Source of the DNA: Candidatus Gallacutalibacter stercoravium
Lineage (GTDB): Bacteria; Bacillota; Clostridia; Oscillospirales; Acutalibacteraceae
Reading direction: 5' to 3'
NCBI GenBank assembly: GCA_018716975.1
Contig: DVJE01000044.1
Span: 61,279-125,278, forward strand
DNA: 64,000 nt
Below, piece by piece: positions 51,532 to 60,300 of this stretch (position 1 is its first letter; each line of letters starts with the position of its first letter). Under the pieces are notes generated by a model that did not search any database, had not been told where the DNA came from, and saw only the letters and a program-made list of their open reading frames with translations. A program made the position numbers and the translations under genes.

Positions 51532-52143
51532 ATGACAATGAGAAAATTGAGATCGGTATTTGTAAAGAAAAACCACAGAGGTGCTTTAACGGCGCACAAA
51601 ACCATGGGCAACGATGAGCGCACAGCTGCGCTGCGCAGCCGGCTTTTGCTGGCGGCTCAAAAAACCCCCGATACTATTTTTCGCCAGCTGCGAAGCTCTG
51701 TTTTTGGCTGGACGGAGCCTATGGTAGGGTTGATGCGCGATCTATATGGCAGGAATACCGGCGTTTCAGGTAGCGCTATCGTGCAGAGAGAAGGCTTGGG
51801 CCGTGTGTCGGTGCCGGCCCAGGAGCTGGTTTACGGCGACGTGCTGTATTTGGCCAAAGGCGATCGGGTGCCTGCGGATGTTCGCATACTAGAGTGCGAA
51901 GATTTCGCGGTGGATGAGTCCGCTTTGCGCGGTAAGGGTGCTCCCGCCCCGAAAGAGGGGAAAACATTGCCCTATAACAGCGGCAGCGATCCGCTGGATT
52001 GTGAAAATTTAGCCTTTCGCGGCGATATCGTTGTTTCGGGCAGCGCCCTTTGCCTAGTGGTGGGCGTGGGTGAAAATACGTTGTTGGCCAACAGTGCCAA
52101 AGCCGGATATACGGGTAGGCCCGTTTACCAATACCAAGCGTAA
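51532..52143 (+). CDS. Soluble actuator-domain fragment of an Mg2+/Ca2+ P-type ATPase
   Basis: The 203-residue protein matches the N-terminal cation-ATPase domain (FGWTEPMVGLMRDLYGRNT, about 63-82). It then runs straight into an actuator domain: RVSVPAQELVYGDVLYLAKG, RVPADVRILECEDFAVDES, NLAFRGDIVVSGSALCLVVG and GENT. The ~70-80 residues that hold transmembrane helices 1-2 in every pump of this type are absent, as are the phosphorylation (DKTGT) and nucleotide domains. The catalytic T-G-E-S loop reads R-G-K-G. The ATG follows a strong GGAGG and the gene sits behind an M-box, so it is expected to be expressed at low Mg2+. It cannot pump ions. A regulator, titrating protein or decaying gene are all possible. 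Confidence 0.75.
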   Translation: MTMRKLRSVFVKKNHRGALTAHKTMGNDERTAALRSRLLLAAQKTPDTIFRQLRSSVFGWTEPMVGLMRDLYGRNTGVSGSAIVQREGLGRVSVPAQELVYGDVLYLAKGDRVPADVRILECEDFAVDESALRGKGAPAPKEGKTLPYNSGSDPLDCENLAFRGDIVVSGSALCLVVGVGENTLLANSAKAGYTGRPVYQYQA

Positions 52144-52253
52144 TGTTAGTTTGATTAGGTAAATAGATACCTTTTATGGCCCCAGCTGCTGCACCTTCGT
52201 TGAAACGGAGCATGTAAAGGTAGATTGGGCGCCTATATTAGAAAAGCTTTTTG

Positions 52254-52282
52254 CAAGCCATCCAAATGTTTTGGATGGCTTG
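52254..52282 (+). terminator. Hairpin after the ATPase-fragment gene
   Basis: A perfect 13-bp stem (52254-52266 with 52270-52282) has a three-base loop; the 3' side is only moderately T-rich. Confidence 0.6.
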
Positions 52283-52410
52283 TGTTGTGTCCGGCATATG
52301 TTGTGTGAGAGAAAGGCAAGCAATAAACAGCCAGTAGACCGGCGGTTCTACGGAACAAGAGCAAAAACAAACGCCGGATAAAATTGCAGGTTAGAAAGAG
52401 AGGTTGCGCC

Positions 52411-53643
52411 ATGCTGGGGATCTATATCCATGTGCCTTTTTGCGATGGGAAATGCCCCTACTGCGATTTTTATTCCCTGCCTTTAGCGGGGGAATTAAAA
52501 GAACCGATGTTGGCCGGGCCGGATACACAGGATGTTAGGCTCGATTACATCAATCAAATCTGTGTTCATTTAGCGCAGTGGGGAAAAGTCCTAGGGAATC
52601 CCAAGGCGAGCACACTATATTTCGGCGGCGGCACACCCGGTTTGCTGGGCGCCGCGGGCTTGTCTAGGCTGGTGCAAGCCGCTAAAGAAAATTTTGATCT
52701 GGCGGGAGCGGAGATCACTGCTGAGCTCAACCCGGCCAGCGCCGGTGCGATAGATTTTGACAAGCTGCGCTGGGGTGGGGTTAACCGCCTATCTATCGGG
52801 TTGCAATCCGCCGACCCGACGGAGCTGCGCCTGCTGGGGCGGCGGCATACTGTGTTGCAGGCGGAGCAGACGGTGCGCCGGGCCCAAGCGGCGGGGTTTG
52901 ACAATATCTCATTGGATTTAATGTTGGCCATACCGGGGCAGACGGATGAAAGCTTGGCCCGCTCGGTGGATTTTTGCGCGCGGTTGGACGTGCAACATAT
53001 ATCGGCCTACCTGCTCAAGATAGAGGAAGGCACCCCCTTTGCCGCTTGCCAAAATGGCTTAGGGCTGCCCGACGACGACGGACAAGCCCGGCGGTATTTG
53101 CTGGCTTGCCGCCTGCTGGAGCAAGCGGGCTACGGTCAGTACGAAATTTCAAACTTCAGCAAACCCCATAGAGAAAGCAGGCACAATTTAAACTATTGGA
53201 ATATGGGGGACTACCTGGGGCTTGGGCCGGGCGCCCACTCCTTTTTTGGCCAGAGTTTGGTGTGCTGTGCACAAAAGGCGGGCATGCCGTTGGCTATAGG
53301 TGCAAAATTACCGGCGGGAAGGGCGATTCGGTTTTATTGCCCGCCGGATTTGGCCGCTTTTTTGGGATCCGCCTGGCCGGCGGAGTTGATAGAGGAAGAA
53401 GAGGACGGGGAAATTTCCCCCGGCTCCCCCCAAGAATACGCCATGTTGCGCCTGCGCTTGGCTAGCGGACTGATTGAGGAGGAATACCGGCGCCGGTTTG
53501 GCACGCCGATACCCGAAAAGTGGCAAAAAGCCGCCCGCCGTTATGAACCCCATGGCCTGACAAGGTGCTCACAGCAAGGTTTTTGCTTTACGAAAGAGGG
53601 TTTTTTGGTATCTAACCGCTTAACGGCAGAGATTCTTTTTTAG
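52411..53643 (+). CDS. hemW: HemW-like radical SAM protein (formerly oxygen-independent coproporphyrinogen oxidase-like)
   Basis: The 410-residue protein starts MLGIYIHVPFCDGKCPYCDF with the CxxxCxxC cluster motif and the extra CxF typical of HemN/HemW, then YFGGGTPGLL and the C-terminal HemW domain. It lacks the N-terminal extension of true HemN, so it is more likely the haem chaperone HemW. The ATG at 52411 was chosen because the family begins here; it follows AGAAAGAGAGG. Confidence 0.85.
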   Translation: MLGIYIHVPFCDGKCPYCDFYSLPLAGELKEPMLAGPDTQDVRLDYINQICVHLAQWGKVLGNPKASTLYFGGGTPGLLGAAGLSRLVQAAKENFDLAGAEITAELNPASAGAIDFDKLRWGGVNRLSIGLQSADPTELRLLGRRHTVLQAEQTVRRAQAAGFDNISLDLMLAIPGQTDESLARSVDFCARLDVQHISAYLLKIEEGTPFAACQNGLGLPDDDGQARRYLLACRLLEQAGYGQYEISNFSKPHRESRHNLNYWNMGDYLGLGPGAHSFFGQSLVCCAQKAGMPLAIGAKLPAGRAIRFYCPPDLAAFLGSAWPAELIEEEEDGEISPGSPQEYAMLRLRLASGLIEEEYRRRFGTPIPEKWQKAARRYEPHGLTRCSQQGFCFTKEGFLVSNRLTAEILF

Positions 53644-53847
53644 CTCCAAATGCCCTTAGGGTGGGCAAGACAGCAGGAATTTTGCATTGAAAACCTATGG
53701 GGGCTATGTTAGAATAAAACCGTTCACATTAGGTGAAAATGGCCAAAAAACGGGTGTTGCGCACGTCCGCTCACACCGATTCCTGCTAAACTGCGCAGCA
53801 ATTGCTGGTTACAGATAGGCCCGGTTACCGGGCTGAAAGGAGCCGCC

Positions 53848-56118
53848 ATGAATAAATGCAGAAAATTGGCTGCTGTTGCCGTAATGACCCTTTTCGCCTG
53901 CGTGGCGATCCACACGCCTGCTGGTGCGTTGTCGGTGGAGGTATCGGCCAAGGCGCACAACGTAGCTGCTGTGTTTTCGGCAGAGCAGTGGGCTTTGTTT
54001 GCAGGGCTTGCGATATTGCTTGCGGTTTTGGCGTTGGCGGTTTGCTGGTATTTTTCACGCAGGTTTACTCGCCCCATGGAAAGTTTATTAGAATCCATCC
54101 GGCGTATGCAGCAAGGGGATTTTTCCCACCGATTTTCCACCAACGGTAATAGCAAGTTGAGCATTGTGGGCAATGCTTTTAACCAATTGATGGATCAGGT
54201 TATGGCGGATAACCGCCGCCTGACGGCCGACGAAGAGCGTTACCGCATGGTTATTCAGTTGTCGGATAATGTGGTTTTCGAATATGGCCTGGTGGATAAG
54301 CAGATCTATTGCTCAGCAAATTGGCAGGAAAAATTTGGCTACCCCCCCGTTACCAGCGGCGGTACCGACGATTGGATAAAGGCGGTATACCCAGATGACG
54401 TGGAAAAGCTGCAAAACGCCGTGCAGCGTTTGATAAAAACAGGTGATGACCTCAGCGAAGAGGTTCGCCTTTGCAAAATGGAGGGGGATTCCCCTGCGTA
54501 CTTGTGGTGCACAGTGAGGGCCTCTGTGGTGCGCGATTGCGACGGGACGGCAAGTAAGATTATCGGTAATGTTTCAGATATCGATAGCCAGAAAAAAGAA
54601 ACCGAAACATTGCGCGCTCGTGCCCAAAGGGATTTGCTGACGGGTCTTTACAATAAAGTGACTACCGAAAGCATCATCAGCGGTATTTTAGAGCGCGAGC
54701 CCCAGGGGGTGCACGCTTTGTTTATTGTGGATATTGATGATTTCAAGTCCATCAACGATAATCTGGGCCATCTGTTCGGGGACTCCGTACTGGAGGATCT
54801 GGCGCAACGCATTCGTAACCTTTTCCGCTCCACAGACGTAGCCGGCCGGGTAGGCGGAGATGAATTTGTGGTGTTTTTGCGCAATGTGGGTTCCCGCGAA
54901 AAAGCCGAAGAAAAATCCCAGCAGCTGCTAAATGCGTTTTGCCGTACTTATGGCGGTGGGCTCAGCTGTTATGAGGTAACGGGTAGTGTAGGCGGCGCTG
55001 TATCGCCTGACGACGGCACTAGCTTTAATGATCTGTTCCAGGCGGCGGACAATGCCCTGTATGCTGCCAAAAGCCAAGGGAAAAACCGGTGCCTGTTTTT
55101 CAGTGAGCAGGTAAAAGAAGATTATTATCTAAAAACCCTGGAGCGCACGCAGGCGGAGGATAGGAGTAGAACGCCTAAAATGATGCGCAGCAACCTGACC
55201 GGCTATATTTTTGAAATCCTTTACGAAGCACAGGATGTAAAGGCTGCGGTGCAGCTGATATTGGAGATGGTGGGCAAACACTATCGGGTTGGCAGGGCGT
55301 ATGTTTTTGAAAACAGCTGGGACAATCGCTATTGCTGTAATACCTTTGAATGGTGTGACGAAGGGATAGAGCCGCAAAAGGAACAGTTAAGTCATATTCC
55401 TTATACGCAGTTGGGGGATTATGCCAGTTACTTTGACAAAGACGGTGTGTTTTATTGTGAGGATGTGGGGAACCTTTCGGAGAACCTAGCCAAGACTCTG
55501 CAAAGCCTGGGCGTTCATTCGGTGCTACAGTGCGCTATCCGCAAGGGTGGGGTATTTCGCGGCTTTGTGGGATTTGATGAGTTCGGTGAACAACGCCTTT
55601 GGACGAAGGATGAGATTACGACTCTGGCTTTTGTGGCAAAGATCTTGAGCGTCTTTTTGGTTAAACTGCAGGAACAAAACGAAAAGGAACGGTCTTATCA
55701 TATTGCTACCTCGGTGGTAGACACCCAAAGGGCAAGAGTATACGTGGTTGAGCCGAACACCTATCGTTTGTTGTATTGTAACCGTAGCGCCCGTGAGGCG
55801 GCGTTTTCTTTGCCAGTTACAGAAGAGCACAGTGAAGGGAAGCGTTTGGTGTGTTACCAAAGCTTGATGGGCAAGGAACGTCCCTGCGCCGGTTGCCCGG
55901 TAAAGAAGTGTAGCGAGCTGCAAAAGGACGCCAGTGGTAAGGTATATAATGCGCATCGGGATGTTTGGAGCAAAGCCGCCGCTACACCCATGGAATGGGA
56001 AGAAGGCGCCCGGGCTTGCTTGATGGTTTGCGACGATGCCCCTGGTGCAGAAGAGTTGGCACAGGGGGAGAACAGCGAGAAAGAAGCACAGATTCTGGGC
56101 GCCCGGCAACACAGGTAA
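53848..56118 (+). CDS. Membrane diguanylate cyclase with HAMP, PAS, GGDEF and GAF domains
   Basis: The 756-residue protein has an N-terminal signal/anchor (8-27), a second membrane helix (about 47-68), a HAMP-like stretch (SRRFTRPMESLLESIRRMQQGD) and a PAS domain (about 130-250). The GGDEF domain (about 255-425) has an intact GGDEF motif at 336-340 and the inhibitory I-site RSTD just upstream. A GAF-like domain (about 450-600) and a PAS-like end with CAGCPVKKC follow. It should make cyclic di-GMP with product inhibition; the cysteine-rich end may sense redox or metal. The ATG follows AAAGGAG. Confidence 0.88.
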   Translation: MNKCRKLAAVAVMTLFACVAIHTPAGALSVEVSAKAHNVAAVFSAEQWALFAGLAILLAVLALAVCWYFSRRFTRPMESLLESIRRMQQGDFSHRFSTNGNSKLSIVGNAFNQLMDQVMADNRRLTADEERYRMVIQLSDNVVFEYGLVDKQIYCSANWQEKFGYPPVTSGGTDDWIKAVYPDDVEKLQNAVQRLIKTGDDLSEEVRLCKMEGDSPAYLWCTVRASVVRDCDGTASKIIGNVSDIDSQKKETETLRARAQRDLLTGLYNKVTTESIISGILEREPQGVHALFIVDIDDFKSINDNLGHLFGDSVLEDLAQRIRNLFRSTDVAGRVGGDEFVVFLRNVGSREKAEEKSQQLLNAFCRTYGGGLSCYEVTGSVGGAVSPDDGTSFNDLFQAADNALYAAKSQGKNRCLFFSEQVKEDYYLKTLERTQAEDRSRTPKMMRSNLTGYIFEILYEAQDVKAAVQLILEMVGKHYRVGRAYVFENSWDNRYCCNTFEWCDEGIEPQKEQLSHIPYTQLGDYASYFDKDGVFYCEDVGNLSENLAKTLQSLGVHSVLQCAIRKGGVFRGFVGFDEFGEQRLWTKDEITTLAFVAKILSVFLVKLQEQNEKERSYHIATSVVDTQRARVYVVEPNTYRLLYCNRSAREAAFSLPVTEEHSEGKRLVCYQSLMGKERPCAGCPVKKCSELQKDASGKVYNAHRDVWSKAAATPMEWEEGARACLMVCDDAPGAEELAQGENSEKEAQILGARQHR

Positions 56119-56161
56119 GGGTTAAATTGTTCATAAAATTACAGGGAAAGGATGAAAGTGC

Positions 56162-56704
56162 ATGAATATCTGGCATGACATTGACGCTTCTCGCATCCAT
56201 CCAGAGTGCTTTGAGGTGGTAATTGAGATCCCTAAGGGAAGCAAAACCAAATATGAACTGGATAAACAAACAGGGTTGCTGAAGCTGGATCGAATTTTAT
56301 ACACCTCCACCCATTACCCGGCGAATTACGGATTTATTCCCCGCACCTATGCCGACGATTTGGATCCGCTGGATGTGCTGGTGCTTTGTTCAGAAACCAT
56401 TTATCCTATGACATTGGTGCGCTGTTATCCCATAGGCGTGATTACCATGATTGACAATGGGCGCAATGACGAAAAGATTATTGCCATCCCCTTTAGTGAC
56501 CCAACTTACAACAGCTATACCGACATTTCGCAGCTGCCCCGGCATATTTTTGACGAGATGACCCACTTTTTCTCGGTATATAAGGCGTTGGAGAAAAAGG
56601 AAACAGCGGTGGACGAAGTGCAGAGCATGGCGGCTGCAGTAGAAATTATTAAGCGCGCTATCGCGCAATATGAAGAGATGTTTGCAAACGGTAATAAGGG
56701 TTGA
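56162..56704 (+). CDS. ppa: Inorganic pyrophosphatase, family I
   Basis: The 180-residue protein is full length. EIPKGSKTKYELDKQTGLLKLDR, THYPANYGFIP and DDLDPLDVLVL (metal-binding aspartates) are the family I hallmarks. It hydrolyses pyrophosphate to drive biosynthetic reactions. The ATG follows AAAGGATG. Confidence 0.95.
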   Translation: MNIWHDIDASRIHPECFEVVIEIPKGSKTKYELDKQTGLLKLDRILYTSTHYPANYGFIPRTYADDLDPLDVLVLCSETIYPMTLVRCYPIGVITMIDNGRNDEKIIAIPFSDPTYNSYTDISQLPRHIFDEMTHFFSVYKALEKKETAVDEVQSMAAAVEIIKRAIAQYEEMFANGNKG

Positions 56705-56730
56705 CGTTTCGGGCATGTAAGATGACGGGG

Positions 56731-56759
56731 AAGAAGCCTCGTTTGCGGGGCTTCTTTTT
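56731..56759 (+). terminator. Terminator after ppa
   Basis: An 11-bp stem with one G-T pair (56731-56741 with 56746-56756), loop TTTG, then T residues. Confidence 0.8.
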
Positions 56760-56976
56760 CTTGTGCCATTTTTATACCATTTACGGTTGCAAATTTTGCG
56801 ATGTTACGGTGGAAAAATGGTGGCCGGCCCCACAGGACAAAAAGAGGTTTTGCTACCTACAAAGATGGAGCGGCGTATAGCGGCGGGGCATGCCAATAGA
56901 AAAAAGCGTTTCGGGTTATAGCCGCGCGGAGATATCAGAAAATACGGATGATATAGAACAAACAAGGAGTGAAACT

Positions 56977-58398
56977 ATGGCAGAAAATGCAAAGGATATG
57001 ACCCGTGGCAAACCGGGAAAGCTTATTTTTTCGTTTGCAGTGCCTTTAATGCTGGGTAATATTTTTCAACAGATGTATACCATGGTAGATACCATGGTGG
57101 TAGGCCAAGTGGTGGGAGTTGAAGCCCTGGCTTCACTGGGCGCGGCGGAATGGCTGCAATGGATGATTCTTGGCCTCATTACAGGCGCAACCCAAGGATT
57201 TTCTATTTTAATTGCCCAACGTTTTGGCGCGGATGATCAAAAGGGGCTGCGCAAAGCGGTGGCGATGTCTATTTTGTGGTCGGGCGCTATTGCTGTGGTG
57301 GCCACAGTTGGGGGGTTGCTTGCGATGCGCCCTGTGTTGGCTTTGCTGAACACGCCAGAAAATATTGTGGGCAATTCCATTCGCTATTTGACCATTATTT
57401 TCGCAGGCATGATTGCTGTAACCGGCTACAATATATTGGCCTCTATCTTGCGTGCGTTGGGCAACAGCCGCACACCCTTAGTGGCGATGATTATTGCGGC
57501 CCTCATCAATGTGGGGTTGGATCTGCTTTTTGTGGCGGTGTTTCATTGGGGTGTGGCTGGCGCTGCTGCCGCAACGGTAATTGCCCAGGCTTTTTCTTGC
57601 TTGTTCTGTTTTTGGGTGATACGTCGTATGCCTATCTTGGCCTTGCGGGCTGAAGATTGGAAATGGGATGGCACGGTGGCCAAGCGGCTGATCATGCTGG
57701 GGGTGCCCGTGGTGTTTCAAAACACGGTAATTTCGTTGGGCGGTATGACGGTACAGTATGTCATAAACGGTTTTGGCTTCTTATATGTGGCGGGCTTTAC
57801 GGCTGCTAACAAGCTGTATGGTTTATTAGAGGTAGCCGCTACCTCCTTTGGCTTTTCTATGGCAACCTATGCGGGGCAAAATTTGGGGGCGCGCCGGTTG
57901 GATCGGATTCGCTCGGGCATGCGCAGCGCCTGTAGGATGGCGGTGATAACGGCGCTCATTATTTCTGCTGCGATGTTTGTGTTTGGCAAACCGCTGCTTC
58001 GGCTGTTTATTTCAGGCGAGCCGGATGTGGTGGATCAGGTTAACGATATTGCTTTTCGTTACTTAGCGGTGATGAGCGCTTTATTGTTCGTGTTATATTT
58101 GCTGTATGTATATCGCTCTGCCCTGCAAGGGATGGGCGATACAGTTACCCCTATGATTTCAGGGATTGTAGAGATGGGAATGCGCACCGCTGCTGTGTTG
58201 CTCTTACCTCTCATAATCGGTGTAGACGGCGTTTATTTTGCCGAAGTGGCGGCATGGCTGGGCGCAACGGTGCTGTTGATGACAGCCTATTACCGTCGCA
58301 TGCGGCGCTTGCGTCTTACAGAAGAAGCGCAGTCAATCGGCGGCGCGCCTTCCGCCTTAGACGCGCCGCCGGCTGAAACACAACAAGTGGAGCGTTAA
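56977..58398 (+). CDS. MATE-family multidrug/organic cation efflux pump
   Basis: The 473-residue protein has about twelve membrane helices and the MATE repeats: MLGNIFQQMYTMVDTMVVGQ (first half) and a second half starting near residue 235 (LGVPVVFQNTVISLGGMTVQ). Such pumps export drugs or metabolites using Na+ or H+ gradients. The ATG at 56977 follows AAGGAGTG; a longer frame from 56890 adds a polar stretch without family likeness. Confidence 0.9.
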   Translation: MAENAKDMTRGKPGKLIFSFAVPLMLGNIFQQMYTMVDTMVVGQVVGVEALASLGAAEWLQWMILGLITGATQGFSILIAQRFGADDQKGLRKAVAMSILWSGAIAVVATVGGLLAMRPVLALLNTPENIVGNSIRYLTIIFAGMIAVTGYNILASILRALGNSRTPLVAMIIAALINVGLDLLFVAVFHWGVAGAAAATVIAQAFSCLFCFWVIRRMPILALRAEDWKWDGTVAKRLIMLGVPVVFQNTVISLGGMTVQYVINGFGFLYVAGFTAANKLYGLLEVAATSFGFSMATYAGQNLGARRLDRIRSGMRSACRMAVITALIISAAMFVFGKPLLRLFISGEPDVVDQVNDIAFRYLAVMSALLFVLYLLYVYRSALQGMGDTVTPMISGIVEMGMRTAAVLLLPLIIGVDGVYFAEVAAWLGATVLLMTAYYRRMRRLRLTEEAQSIGGAPSALDAPPAETQQVER

Positions 58399-58427
58399 AA
58401 ATTGGTGTGTATATAAGTGAGAGCGAA

Positions 58428-58736
58428 ATGGAACAGAATTTTCGGGAAAAGATATATACTTTAACCGCCCAGATTCCGGCTGGAAAAGTGGCTACCTACG
58501 GCCAACTGGCTTTGTTGGCGGGCAGCCCCCGTGCGTCTCGGATAGCGGGGGCTGCTATGTACCGGGCGCCGGCGGGGCTGCCGTGCCACCGCGTGGTGTA
58601 TGCATCCGGCCGCCTGAGCCCGCCGGATGTTTTCGGCCCCGGCATACAGCGGGCCTTATTGGAACAGGAGGGCGTACCCTTTTTGCCGGACGGACGAGTG
58701 GATTTGGCCGCTTGCCTGTGGCGGGGAACGGAGTGA
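58428..58736 (+). CDS. MGMT-family DNA-binding domain protein (alkyltransferase-like)
   Basis: The 102-residue protein is only the C-terminal domain of O6-alkylguanine transferases: IPAGKVATYGQLALLAGSP (helix-turn-helix), ASRIAGAAMYRAP (arginine finger) and LPCHRVVYASGRLS. The reactive cysteine of PCHR is present, whereas alkyltransferase-like proteins have tryptophan there, so the protein may still repair alkylated bases. An upstream GTG at 58407 is an alternative start. It follows the MATE gene by 29 bases, likely on one transcript. Confidence 0.85.
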   Translation: MEQNFREKIYTLTAQIPAGKVATYGQLALLAGSPRASRIAGAAMYRAPAGLPCHRVVYASGRLSPPDVFGPGIQRALLEQEGVPFLPDGRVDLAACLWRGTE

Positions 58737-58867
58737 GCACGGCCTGGCACGGCCTGCGGCGGTACGGTAGTGCTGTGCGGCCGGTTGGTTGCATAAAGCG
58801 GCGGTGTTGTAGTCCCGGCGGATTGGTTGTGCGGCAAGAGAATTTGACGCGCATAGGCACAAACAAA

Positions 58868-58916
58868 AAATCCCTTCAAGCCAATTTTCATTTGGGAGAT
58901 TGGCCTGAAGGGATTT
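58868..58916. terminator. Bidirectional terminator between MGMT-like and NifX-like genes
   Basis: A 17-bp stem with a single mismatch (58868-58884 with 58900-58916), flanked by A- and T-runs, between convergent genes. Confidence 0.75.
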
Positions 58917-58956
58917 GCTGTTTCTAGTTTTATATGTGAATAATGGTAAACTTACC

Positions 58957-59370
58957 TTATTCCTCGTGGTGGGCACAGTTGTGGCCGTGGTGCGAGCAGG
59001 AACCTTCGTCATGATGGCCGCCACAACCGTGGTTGCCATGATGAGCGCAAGTGATATCACTGTTATATGACAAGTTGCCAGCCAACAGTTTTTGTACTGC
59101 CTCGTCGGCACTTCCTGCTACACCGGCGTATAAAATAATGCCGGCCTGCGTAAGCGCGTTTTTTGCCCCTTGGCCGATGCCGCCGCAAATAAGCGCGTTA
59201 ACGCCCGCCTGCTTTAAAAAGCCCGCCAATGCACCATGGCCGCTGCCGTTGGTATCTACCACAGCGCTGGAAAGAATTTTGCCGTCTTGCACCTCGTAGA
59301 TTTTAAATTGTTGGGTGTGCCCAAAATGGGCGAAAATTTGCCCGTTTTCAAAAGTTGCTGCAATTTTCAT
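58957..59370 (-). CDS. NifX/NifB-domain iron-sulfur-associated protein with histidine-rich tail
   Basis: The 137-residue protein begins MKIAATFENGQIFAHFGHTQQFKIY, the dinitrogenase FeMo-cofactor-type fold (MTH1175 family), and contains GHGALAGFLKQAGVNALICGGIGQGA. The last ~25 residues are almost only His, Gly and Cys and should bind metal. Members without nitrogenase are thought to handle iron-sulfur or metal clusters. It lies 22 bases after the DUF134 gene on the same transcript. Confidence 0.85.
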   Translation of the reverse strand: MKIAATFENGQIFAHFGHTQQFKIYEVQDGKILSSAVVDTNGSGHGALAGFLKQAGVNALICGGIGQGAKNALTQAGIILYAGVAGSADEAVQKLLAGNLSYNSDITCAHHGNHGCGGHHDEGSCSHHGHNCAHHEE

Positions 59371-59392
59371 AGTGATGCCCCTTCTTTTTTGC

Positions 59393-59839
59393 TTATGCAC
59401 CTTTTTCTGTATGCTTTGCTTTAGCGGTACGCGGCGGTTGCGCAGGCAAGTTGGCCTTGTTTTCCCCTTGCCCGCTCATTGTGTCGTGGCATCCGGGGCA
59501 GCCGTGCTGATGGCACCGGCCCCGGCACCCCCGGCCGCACTGTTGCCTATAGCGATCGCACAACCGGTAGCCGCCCCCGGTAATGACAAGGCGTTTGCTG
59601 TTGACCAACGCCTCTGCTATTTTTCGCCGCGCTTCATTGTAGATGCTCTGCACAGTGGTGCGCGCTACATGCATTTGTTGAGCGCATTCTTCTTGGGTGC
59701 GCCCTTCTAGATCAATTAAGCGGATGGCCTCATATTCCTCCACGGCCAATATAACATCGCCTTCTGCCCCTGTATCGGGCGAAAAAGATCCGCTTTTGGG
59801 CAGGCAGCAAACAAAGCGTTGTTTTACCGGCCGCGGCAT
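59393..59839 (-). CDS. DUF134-family HTH DNA-binding protein
   Basis: The 148-residue protein starts [19 protein letters not shown], the usual DUF134 opening. A sigma-70 region 4-like HTH follows ([20 protein letters not shown] then [23 protein letters not shown]). A cysteine-rich patch ([17 protein letters not shown]) is probably a metal or cluster site. It precedes the NifX-like gene, the normal pairing for this family, and likely controls the operon in response to metal or cluster status. ATG at 59842 or 59839, both near GGAGG. Confidence 0.85.
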   Translation of the reverse strand: MPRPVKQRFVCCLPKSGSFSPDTGAEGDVILAVEEYEAIRLIDLEGRTQEECAQQMHVARTTVQSIYNEARRKIAEALVNSKRLVITGGGYRLCDRYRQQCGRGCRGRCHQHGCPGCHDTMSGQGENKANLPAQPPRTAKAKHTEKGA

Positions 59840-59860
59840 CATGTTGCCTCCTTTCGTTTC

Positions 59861-59906
59861 TGGCATATGTCAAATATACTATAGCGCAATAAATGACATA
59901 TGTCAA
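59861..59906 (-). promoter_or_regulatory. Promoter with two palindromic operators for the DUF134-NifX operon
   Basis: On the minus strand TTGACA (59906-59901) and TATAGT (59883-59878) are 17 bases apart. TGACATATGTCA (59894-59905) overlaps the -35 and TGGCATATGTCA (59861-59872) lies at the start of the transcript, 33 bases apart (about three helical turns), so autoregulation by the DUF134 protein is plausible. Confidence 0.75.
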
Positions 59907-60228
59907 TAATATATTTCCCGCAAAGTTTCCATAAGCGGCTGATAGGATAATATCGCAGACAGCACAGTAGCGTTTTGATAGGCATGGCCGGTTGCAGGAA
60001 TTACCTCGCCTTTTTCAACAATCTGCTGGCAAACGGTGCAAACTTTGTAGCCGGTGAACCGCCAGAGGTGCAGGTAGCGTTCTTGTGGTTTCTTGTTTGG
60101 AGTTAAAAGGGTATGAAAAGCGCAGCGGTGTTGCCCGTTGCGTTTTCTCTTTTGCCGTTTGGCCGGAGATTGGGGATGGAAAATATGCCCGGTTGCATTT
60201 GAGCTTATTTTTTACGGGTTTGATGGCA
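59907..60228. other. Intergenic gap before the spore-hydrolase operon
   Basis: I see no gene or RNA in this stretch. The end of it leads into the sigma-E-like promoter. Confidence 0.5.
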
Positions 60229-60257
60229 GCATATTTTACGAATTAGTCCCATATAAT
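60229..60257 (+). promoter_or_regulatory. Sigma-E-like sporulation promoter
   Basis: GCATATT (60229-60235), a 14-base spacer and CATATAAT (60250-60257) match the mother-cell sigma-E consensus. There is no good sigma-A -35. This fits the downstream spore genes. Confidence 0.75.
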
Positions 60258-60300
60258 GCTGATGATCCATGCGTTAAGCGAGTGGGAGGTGAAAAGAACC

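Noticed and set aside
53700..53847. Possible cyclic di-GMP riboswitch before the GGDEF gene
   Set aside because: There is a small inverted repeat near the start codon but none of the conserved GEMM blocks could be found.
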